Below, in pieces: positions 58,889 through 64,000 of a DNA stretch of 64,000 bases; the stretch's first letter is position 1; every line of letters starts with the position of its first letter. Source of the DNA: Actinomycetospora chiangmaiensis DSM 45062 (lineage in GTDB: Bacteria; Actinomycetota; Actinomycetes; Mycobacteriales; Pseudonocardiaceae); NCBI RefSeq assembly GCF_000379625.1, contig NZ_KB903245.1, forward strand, positions 65,633 to 129,632, in the 5' to 3' direction. A program made the translations under genes and the position numbers. The notes under the pieces were generated by a model. It was not told where the DNA came from. It searched no databases and saw nothing but the letters and a program-made list of their open reading frames with translations.

Positions 58889-58971
58889 GGTCGACACGTC
58901 CGGGTGACGGCGACGACGCGCGGGAGATCCCGGCCGCACCTGGTCGGTGGCGCCCGTCAGTACTGCCCCAC

Positions 58972-59907
58972 TCAGTACTGCCCGACCACCAGGTTCGGCG
59001 GGTCCTCCCCCGCGACGACGGCCTCGATCTGCGGCACGACGACCCGGTAGGCCCGCTCGAGGTGCCCGGGGACGCTGCCGCCGACGTGGGGGGTGATCAG
59101 CAGGTTGGGCGAACGCCACAGCGGGTGGTCGGCGGGGAGCGGCTCGGGGTCGGTGACGTCGACGGCGGCCCGGAGCCGCTGCGCGGTGAGCTCGGCGAGC
59201 AGCGCGTCGGTGTCGACGACGGGGCCGCGGGCGGCGTTGACCAGCAGCGCCCCGTCCGGCATGGCGGCGAGGAACGCGGCGTCGACCATGCCGCGCGTGG
59301 CGTCGGTGAGCGGCACGAGCAGGACGGTGACGTCGTGCCGGGGCAGCAGGTCGGGGAGCTCGTCGACGCCGTGCACACCGTCCCGGGCGCGCGAGCCGAC
59401 GAGCGTCACCGGCCCGACGTCGAAGGGCTCGAGCCGACGACGGGTCTGCTCGGCGAGATCCCCCGCGCCGACGAGCAGCACGCTCTTGCCGGTGAGGGTG
59501 TCGGTGAGGTGCTGGTCCCAGTGCGCGGCGACCTGGTGGCGCACGAACTCCGGGATCTCGCGCAGCACCGCGAGGATCGTCGCGAGCACCCACTCCGCGG
59601 TGACGCCGCCGTGCGCGCCCTTGCAGTCCGAGAGCGCCACCCAGTCGGGGAGCACGCCGACGAACTTCTCCGCCCCCGCCGTCAGGAGCTGGACCAGGCG
59701 GACCTGCGGGCAGGCCGCGAGGAGGTCGCGGGCCGCGTCCGCACCGAGGAAGCCGGGGATGAACACCTGCGCCTCGGCGGCCTCCGGGGGCAGCCCGTCG
59801 ACCCCCGCGGACTCGTCGTAGCGCACCGCCCGCACGCCGTCGACCCGGGCGAGCTCGCGCTCGCCGACCTCGTCGGGGACCAGCACGGTCAGCGTGTCGT
59901 CGCTCAT
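58972..59907 (-). CDS. D-isomer-specific 2-hydroxyacid dehydrogenase
   Basis: A 311-residue NAD(P)-dependent 2-hydroxyacid dehydrogenase. The cofactor site is SVLLVGAGDLAEQTRRRL, and the active-site parts are LLVNAARGPVVDTDALLAEL (Arg), the DVTDPEPLPADHPLW glutamate segment and ITPHVGGS (His). It is most like glyoxylate/hydroxypyruvate-type enzymes, but the substrate is uncertain. The 3' end shows a 15-bp duplication (58958-58983), so the last codons and stop GGGCAGTACTGA occur twice; the first stop ends the protein. It is divergent from the lppZ-like gene. Confidence 0.88.
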   Translation of the reverse strand: MSDDTLTVLVPDEVGERELARVDGVRAVRYDESAGVDGLPPEAAEAQVFIPGFLGADAARDLLAACPQVRLVQLLTAGAEKFVGVLPDWVALSDCKGAHGGVTAEWVLATILAVLREIPEFVRHQVAAHWDQHLTDTLTGKSVLLVGAGDLAEQTRRRLEPFDVGPVTLVGSRARDGVHGVDELPDLLPRHDVTVLLVPLTDATRGMVDAAFLAAMPDGALLVNAARGPVVDTDALLAELTAQRLRAAVDVTDPEPLPADHPLWRSPNLLITPHVGGSVPGHLERAYRVVVPQIEAVVAGEDPPNLVVGQY

Positions 59908-59975
59908 CGGCTCCGGAGGCTAGACCACCCCCGGACGGTCACGCGGGGCTCACGACGGGTTCAGTCCGTCCCGCC

Positions 59976-59981
59976 TACGCT
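59976..59981 (+). promoter_or_regulatory. -10 box of the lppZ-like gene, leaderless
   Basis: TACGCT lies eight bases before ATG 59990. Confidence 0.55.
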
Positions 59982-59989
59982 GACCACCG

Positions 59990-61162
59990 ATGTCGTCCCC
60001 GGGTCCCGTCGCACGCGCCCTCGGTGTCGCCGCGGTGCTGGTCGCGTTGGCCGCGCTCGTCACGGGCTGCGCCCGGTTCCCCGACGCCTCCGACGCGCCG
60101 TGGCGCGACAAGCCCGAGATCGGCGCCGAGCGGGCGCCGCAGCCGCAGTCGCCGGCCCCGTCCGAACCGCAGGCCCCGGCGGCGCCCGGCGGCGGCACCC
60201 CGCCGTCGGGACCCTGCGTGGACCCGGACCCGCAGGTCGTCGCGACGTGCCTCGCGCCGGTGTCGGCGGTGGTCACGCTGCCCGGCGGGCAGGCGGCGCT
60301 CGCGGCCGAGCGGACCACCGGCCGCATCCTGCGGGTCGCGCCGCAGACCGCGCCGCAGCTCGTGGCCACGGTGCCGGTCGACGCCGCGGGCGACGGCGGG
60401 CTCACCGGCCTCGTCCTCTCCCCCAGCTACGCCGAGGACCAGCTCCTCTACGCCTACGCGACGACGCCCTCGGGCAACGCCGTGCTCCGCATCGCGCCCG
60501 GCGACACCCCGAAGCCGGTGCTCGGGGGCATCCCGCGCGGGATAACCGACAACCGCGGGGCGGTGGGCGTCGAGCCCGACGGGACCCTGCTCGTGGCCAC
60601 CGGCGACGCCGGGACGCCCGACCCGGGCCCCACCTCGCTCGCCGGCAAGCTCCTCCGCATCGACCTCTTCGGCCGCCCGGCGGCCGGTAACCCGGACCCG
60701 ACATCGCCGATCGTCGGGTCGGGCCTGCACTCCCCCGGCGACGCGTGCACCGACACGGCCTCCAACACGACCTGGGTGACCGACCGTGCCGGCGCCCGGG
60801 ACGTGCTGCTGGCCGTCCGGCCCGGCGCGCCCGTCGGGACGGCGGCCGCGGCGGCACCCGCCTGGACCTGGCCCGACCGGCCCGGGGTGTCGGGGTGCGC
60901 CGCCGCGGGCGGCACGCTGCTGGTCGGGCTCAGCGACGCCAAGGGCCTCTACGTGCTGAACCCGACCGCGCAGGGCCGGTTCGTCGGGGCCCCGCAGACC
61001 GTCCTGCAGAACCGCTACGGCCGGATCTCGGGGGCCGACCTCGCCTCCGACGGCTTCGTCTGGTTCGGCACCACCAACAAGGACGGCGGCAGCCCGGGGG
61101 CCACCGACGACCGGGTGGTGCGCATCCGGCCGCCGTCGGGCGGCGGGTCCGGCCCGGAGTAG
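59990..61162 (+). CDS. lppZ: PQQ-type sugar dehydrogenase-fold lipoprotein (LppZ-like)
   Basis: A 390-residue lipoprotein with a signal peptide and lipobox ALVTGC (cysteine at about residue 27), a Pro-rich spacer to about 75 and a beta-propeller of the soluble glucose/sorbosone dehydrogenase type (DAAGDGGLTGLVLSPSYAEDQLLYAYATT in part, LLRIDLFGRPAAGNPDP). The family calls for PQQ, but several of the catalytic residues of true glucose dehydrogenases are not obvious. Position after the PH-domain and DoxX genes matches Rv3006 lppZ. Function is unknown. Confidence 0.82.
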   Translation: MSSPGPVARALGVAAVLVALAALVTGCARFPDASDAPWRDKPEIGAERAPQPQSPAPSEPQAPAAPGGGTPPSGPCVDPDPQVVATCLAPVSAVVTLPGGQAALAAERTTGRILRVAPQTAPQLVATVPVDAAGDGGLTGLVLSPSYAEDQLLYAYATTPSGNAVLRIAPGDTPKPVLGGIPRGITDNRGAVGVEPDGTLLVATGDAGTPDPGPTSLAGKLLRIDLFGRPAAGNPDPTSPIVGSGLHSPGDACTDTASNTTWVTDRAGARDVLLAVRPGAPVGTAAAAAPAWTWPDRPGVSGCAAAGGTLLVGLSDAKGLYVLNPTAQGRFVGAPQTVLQNRYGRISGADLASDGFVWFGTTNKDGGSPGATDDRVVRIRPPSGGGSGPE

Positions 61163-61169
61163 GCCTCCC

Positions 61170-61430
61170 TCACTCCGGTTTCGCCGTCGCCTGCGTGACG
61201 TAGCGCTCGACGGCGTCGCGGGCCTCGTAGACCGTGCGGGCGTGGCCCCAGCGGTCCGTGTCCAGCGTCGAGTGCGTCCACCCGCCCGGGGGCACGCGCG
61301 TCCCGAGGGTCAGGTAACCGATCTGCCGGTCCCACAGGATTTCCGACTCGAATCCGCGTGGATCGTCCCAGCGCCACGAGTACCCGTGGTCCTCGGGCGA
61401 TTCGATGACCTCGATGCCGTCGATCTCCAT
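61170..61430 (-). CDS. Small hypothetical protein
   Basis: An 86-residue protein (IDGIEVIESPEDHGYSWRWDD; then LWDRQIGYLTLGTRVP and GWTHSTLDTDRWGHARTVYEARDAV) with several aromatic residues and an acidic bias. No family is recognised. ATG 61430 is preceded by GGAGGAAG, which makes the gene credible. It is seven bases from the convergent lppZ stop and divergent from the next small gene. Confidence 0.6.
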   Translation of the reverse strand: MEIDGIEVIESPEDHGYSWRWDDPRGFESEILWDRQIGYLTLGTRVPPGGWTHSTLDTDRWGHARTVYEARDAVERYVTQATAKPE

Positions 61431-61459
61431 GAATTCTTCCTCCTCGACGCCGACAATCG

Positions 61460-61465
61460 TAGAGT
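61460..61465 (+). promoter_or_regulatory. -10 box of the 85-residue hypothetical gene, leaderless
   Basis: TAGAGT (TANNNT) lies six bases before GTG 61472. Confidence 0.5.
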
Positions 61466-61471
61466 CGGTCC

Positions 61472-61729
61472 GTGACCGTCTACGTGTCCCTTCCGCAGAT
61501 TCCGCTGACACTCAAGTTCGAAGAGCCGATGGACGAGGTCGCCGCCCACCTCCACGAGCTCGTCGAAGGAGCGAAGGTGCACCGCTACCACCTCGACAAC
61601 GGTGCGATGGTGCTGGTCAACTGGGGTGTCATCCAGTCGATGACCCTGAACGAGGGCCCACGGACCCTGGAGCTGGACGAGATCAACCGGGGCCTGAAGG
61701 CCTCGATCGACACCGTGAAGGACGACTGA
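61472..61729 (+). CDS. Small hypothetical protein, convergent with gvpK
   Basis: An 85-residue protein beginning VTVYVSLPQIPLTLKFEEPM; it continues with GAKVHRYHLDNGAMVLVNWGVIQS and an acidic end. No family is recognised. The alternating pattern suggests a small beta-rich fold. A -10 box six bases before the GTG supports a leaderless transcript. It ends four bases from the gvpK stop on the other strand. Confidence 0.58.
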   Translation: MTVYVSLPQIPLTLKFEEPMDEVAAHLHELVEGAKVHRYHLDNGAMVLVNWGVIQSMTLNEGPRTLELDEINRGLKASIDTVKDD

Positions 61730-61733
61730 GCGC

Positions 61734-62024
61734 TCACCGGTCGCGAGGCAGCAGCGGGCCCAGCGGACCGAGCTCGAGATTCAGGTCCGCGGGCGTGAGC
61801 CCGAACTGCTCGGTCAATTCGTCCATGGCGTCCGAGAGCAACATGAGCGCGGTTCCCAGATCCTCCTCCTGTTCCTCGGAGAGCTCGGAGTTCTCGACCC
61901 GCCGGATCGCCTGACGCTCCATCAACTGGCGGAGCAGCTCGACGATCGTCAGGACGAGCTTCATGAGGTCGCGGCGCACCGCGTCCTTGTCGATCTCGAT
62001 GCGGTGGTCGTGCCGGTCGGTCAC
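61734..62024 (-). CDS. gvpK: Gas vesicle protein GvpK
   Basis: A 96-residue protein with the GvpK pattern: IEIDKDAVRRDLMKLVLTIVELL, LMERQAIRRVE, EEDLGTALMLLSDAMDEL and the ending FGLTPADLNLELGPLGPLL. GvpK is needed for gas vesicle assembly in known systems but is not a main shell protein. GTG 62024 overlaps the upstream gvpS stop. It is the last gene of the cluster in this direction. Confidence 0.88.
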   Translation of the reverse strand: MTDRHDHRIEIDKDAVRRDLMKLVLTIVELLRQLMERQAIRRVENSELSEEQEEDLGTALMLLSDAMDELTEQFGLTPADLNLELGPLGPLLPRDR

Positions 62025-62263
62025 TCCGCCACCCGCTCGGAGGGCACCGTGACGGTGGGCGCCGGGTCGCCCGGCCCCGGATCGGCCGGGGCGATCGAGG
62101 TGATGAGCGCCCGCAGGGAGATGCGCACGAGGTCCACCCCGGCCAGCGAGATCGTCACGTCGCCACTGAGCACCACACCGCCGGCGAGCAGGCGGTCGAG
62201 GAGGTCCACGAGCGCGACCTCGCGGTCCCCGAACAGCGAGGTCGGACGGTGCTCCACGGTCAC
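62021..62263 (-). CDS. gvpS: GvpA-family minor gas vesicle protein GvpS
   Basis: An 80-residue GvpA/J/S-type protein: VALVDLLDRLLAGGVVLSGDVTI followed by LAGVDLVRISLRALITSI is the helix-strand-strand-helix core of this family. Its place between gvpL and gvpK matches gvpS in Streptomyces clusters. Overlapping start and stop codons couple it to both neighbours. Confidence 0.8.
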   Translation of the reverse strand: MTVEHRPTSLFGDREVALVDLLDRLLAGGVVLSGDVTISLAGVDLVRISLRALITSIAPADPGPGDPAPTVTVPSERVAE

Positions 62264-62994
62264 GTCGCACCGCCCGCGAAGGAGTACGGCACCCAGGGTC
62301 CCGTGAGCTCGAGGTCGAGCGACCCCTCGCTCGCGAGCTTCTCGACGAGGGCCCGCAGGTCGTCCGCGCCCGCGCGCTCCACGAGGTAGGCCCCGTTGAG
62401 CACCATCTGCTCCGCCCGCCCGGTGAGCGACCGGTCCTGCGGCGGGTGCCGCCGCGTCTCCACCGCCAGGGCCGCGAGGGCGGCGTCGACCTCGTCGGCC
62501 TCCCGCTCCGCGGCGGCCACCGCGGCGTCGCCGGCCCGGAGGGCCTCACGACGCGCCCGCAGGTAGGCCGCGCCCGACGTCGGCCGGTCCGTCGCCGCGG
62601 CCTTCCCGGCCCCGGGTCGGACGTAGGCCTTCACCCCCCACTCGTCGCGGCCCTCGACCCGGTCGAGCACGGCCGTGAACGCCTCGCGGCTCTCCCGCAG
62701 CACGGCCCGGACGCGGTCGTCGTCGAGATACACCGTCGCCAGCGAGAGCGGCGCCACGGCGTGGTCCCGGCCCACGGCGGCCACCACACCGTGGTGCGCG
62801 CGGGCCACCGCGGCGAGCCAGGTGAGGTCCTCCCGGTGCTCGTCGAGGTCCTCGAACGCCTCCCGCTCGACGTCGGACACCACTGCCTGCAGACCGGCCT
62901 CGTCCACCAGCCGCAGCTCCCCGCCGTCGATGCCGCGCGACCCGTCGTCGGGAAGCTCGAGGTCCCGACCCACCGCGTAGAGGTAGGTGATCAC
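62260..62994 (-). CDS. gvpL: Gas vesicle protein GvpL/GvpF
   Basis: A 244-residue protein of the GvpF/GvpL family. It begins ITYLYAVGRDLELP, has VDEAGLQAVVSDVEREAF and YLRARREALRAGD, and ends with LTGPWVPYSF, as in the family. GvpF/L are assembly proteins bound to the shell protein. Order and size favour GvpL. GTG 62994 overlaps the gvpJ stop. Confidence 0.86.
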   Translation of the reverse strand: MITYLYAVGRDLELPDDGSRGIDGGELRLVDEAGLQAVVSDVEREAFEDLDEHREDLTWLAAVARAHHGVVAAVGRDHAVAPLSLATVYLDDDRVRAVLRESREAFTAVLDRVEGRDEWGVKAYVRPGAGKAAATDRPTSGAAYLRARREALRAGDAAVAAAEREADEVDAALAALAVETRRHPPQDRSLTGRAEQMVLNGAYLVERAGADDLRALVEKLASEGSLDLELTGPWVPYSFAGGAT

Positions 62995-63395
62995 TGCTCC
63001 CCCTCCGGCTCCGGCTCCGGCGCCCGCTCCACCTTCTTGCGACGACGCGCCGGACGCGTCTGCGCCTGCTCCAGCGCGGTGATCCGCTCGCGCAGCCGCT
63101 CGTTCTCCTCCTCCAGCTCGCTGCGCCCGGCCGACAGCGTCGGGTCGCGCTCCCACCAGTCGATCCCCATCTCCTTCGCCCGGTCCACCGAGGCGACGAC
63201 GAGACGGAGCTTGATCGTCAGCAGCTCGATGTCGAGCAGGTTGATCTGGATGTCCCCGGCGATCACGATGCCCTTGTCGAGCACCCGTTCGAGGATGTCG
63301 GCGAGATCGGTGCCCTGCGGCGCCCGGGCGGCCTGGCCGCCCTGGCGGCCCTGCGCCGACGGCATCGAGCCCGTCCACCGGACCGGCTCGTTCAT
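62991..63395 (-). CDS. gvpJ: GvpA-family gas vesicle protein GvpJ
   Basis: A 134-residue protein whose core at about residues 30-75 (DLADILERVLDKGIVIAGDIQIN, then LLDIELLTIKLRLVVASVD) is the GvpA fold. Unlike GvpA it has a long N-terminal part and a charged coiled-coil C-terminal tail (SELEEENERLRERITALEQ), which fits GvpJ. It may nucleate the vesicle tip. It follows gvpO by nine bases. Confidence 0.82.
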   Translation of the reverse strand: MNEPVRWTGSMPSAQGRQGGQAARAPQGTDLADILERVLDKGIVIAGDIQINLLDIELLTIKLRLVVASVDRAKEMGIDWWERDPTLSAGRSELEEENERLRERITALEQAQTRPARRRKKVERAPEPEPEGEQ

Positions 63396-63404
63396 GCGTC
63401 CTCC

Positions 63405-64000
63405 TCAGTCGTCGTCGCCCCGGCCGCGGGTGTAGCGGGAGACCCGCTTGTAGCCGACGAGCTCTCCGTCGGCGTCCATCTCGACCTCGTAGATCGCGAG
63501 CAGGTCCGTCGAGTCCGGGATGCGGCGGCTCTCCACGACCTCGAGCGAGACCGTCCACCCGTCCTCGTCGCGCCGGACCGACGTGACGCTCTCGGACTCC
63601 TTGCCGGTCATCTCCATGACCTGCTCCGCCGCCCACCGGGCGACCACCCGGGCCGGCACCTTCTTGGGACGCCGCGGCTCGGGTTCCGGCTCGGGCTCGG
63701 GCTCGGGTTCGGGCTCCTCGTCGTCGTCGTCGAGGTCGTCGTCGTCGAGGTCGTCGTCGTCGAGGTCGTCGTCGTCGAGGTCGTCGTCGTCGAGGTCGTC
63801 GTCCTCGACGTCGTCGACCGGCTCGTCGACCTCCGGCTCCGCGGGCTCCTCCCGACGACGTCGGCGGGGCCGCTCCTGGTCCGTCGTCCCCTCGTCGGAG
63901 TCCGACCGACGACGACGGGGCCGCTCCTGGTCCGTCGTCCCCTCGTCGGAGTCCGACCGACGACGACGGGGCCGCTCCTGGTCCGTCGTCCCCTCGTCGG
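63405..64000 (-). CDS. gvpO: Gas vesicle protein GvpO with long acidic repetitive extension, 5' end missing
   Basis: The C-terminal 85 residues (VPARVVARWAAEQVMEMTGKE, then VESRRIPDSTDLLAIYEVEMDADGEL) are GvpO, needed for gas vesicle formation in haloarchaea and present in actinobacteria. The frame is open to the window edge, giving a repetitive N-terminal extension: 17-residue units of the type SDSDEGTTDQERPRRRR, then DDLDD units, then EPEPEP. The acidic and arginine-rich blocks are intrinsically disordered in appearance. A start at GTG 63659 would remove them, but the open frame and in-frame repeats argue for the long form. The true start is outside the window. Confidence 0.72.
   Translation of the reverse strand, partial: DEGTTDQERPRRRRSDSDEGTTDQERPRRRRSDSDEGTTDQERPRRRRREEPAEPEVDEPVDDVEDDDLDDDDLDDDDLDDDDLDDDDLDDDDEEPEPEPEPEPEPEPRRPKKVPARVVARWAAEQVMEMTGKESESVTSVRRDEDGWTVSLEVVESRRIPDSTDLLAIYEVEMDADGELVGYKRVSRYTRGRGDDD
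63721..63795. repeat. 15-bp tandem repeat in gvpO, five copies
   Basis: Five copies of TCGTCGTCGTCGAGG, encoding DDLDD units on the minus strand; a sixth is diverged. The period keeps the reading frame. Confidence 0.85.
63853..64000. repeat. 51-bp tandem repeat in gvpO, about three copies
   Basis: Units begin at 63853, 63904 and 63955 (period 51), the last running off the window. On the minus strand each encodes a 17-residue unit of the form SDSDEGTTDQERPRRRR. The second and third are nearly identical; the first differs near one end. Confidence 0.82.

Overview
The window is about 64 kb of very GC-rich, densely coded DNA with many GTG starts and promoters that sit directly on start codons. 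Gene content points to an actinobacterium, most likely of the Pseudonocardiales (Pseudonocardia or Actinomycetospora-like). That placement is inferred from GC content, gene order and protein style, not from a marker gene. No phage, insertion sequence, CRISPR array or rRNA was seen. No gene-free stretch exceeds 300 bases; the longest, 50352-50624, holds only the ilvC terminator.

A conserved core runs through the window in the order remembered from Mycobacterium tuberculosis Rv2977c-Rv3006: thiL, a DUF3515 protein, ddl, gpsA with an acyltransferase, cofC/fbiD, ppk1, mutT1, leuD-leuC with a divergent IclR regulator, a fumarylacetoacetate hydrolase-family protein, leuB, serA, ilvC-ilvN-ilvB, a PH-domain protein, a DoxX protein and an lppZ-like lipoprotein. 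hupB, which lies between mutT1 and leuD in M. tuberculosis, is absent here. Together these genes make branched-chain amino acids (ilvBNCD, leuBCD), serine, coenzyme F420, phospholipid precursors, peptidoglycan precursor and polyphosphate. ilvBNC has a clear attenuator with a 13-residue leader peptide rich in Ile, Leu and Val.

Accessory blocks interrupt this core. 1-2297: the end of a glycolate oxidase operon. 5475-8019: a MocR regulator divergent from a flavoprotein, plus an anti-sigma-like ATPase. 14247-21187: a GlxA-type copper radical oxidase, then a ureohydrolase, an amidase and a flavin monooxygenase that together look like the arginine oxygenase route (arginine to 4-guanidinobutyramide to 4-guanidinobutanoate to GABA), then a LysR/SDR divergent pair. 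24186-32120: SDR, flavoprotein, mini-catalase, DMSP-lyase-like cupin, tRNA-Glu, tRNA-Gln, ileS, a VOC protein and a DUF899 protein. 32127-38070: a galactose block (lacI, an F420-type oxidoreductase, galK, galT, a small ORF that looks like a detached GalT N-terminus, and a divergent sodium symporter). 38167-44675: a CoA transferase, a DUF4397-sortase fusion, a split transketolase behind a MerR-type promoter, and a class I (archaeal-type) lysyl-tRNA synthetase. 57155-58246: a tandem pair of hexapeptide acetyltransferases, the first frameshifted. 61734-64000: the end of a gas vesicle operon (gvpO-J-L-S-K) whose GvpO carries a repetitive acidic extension.

The main non-coding signals are three copies of a dispersed 40-bp hairpin, each placed between convergent genes; a 23-bp palindromic repeat in three copies; a 36-bp in-frame tandem repeat ahead of galT; three candidate operators (LysR, IclR, LacI types); and at least eight TANNNT -10 boxes 6-8 bases from a start codon, implying leaderless transcripts.
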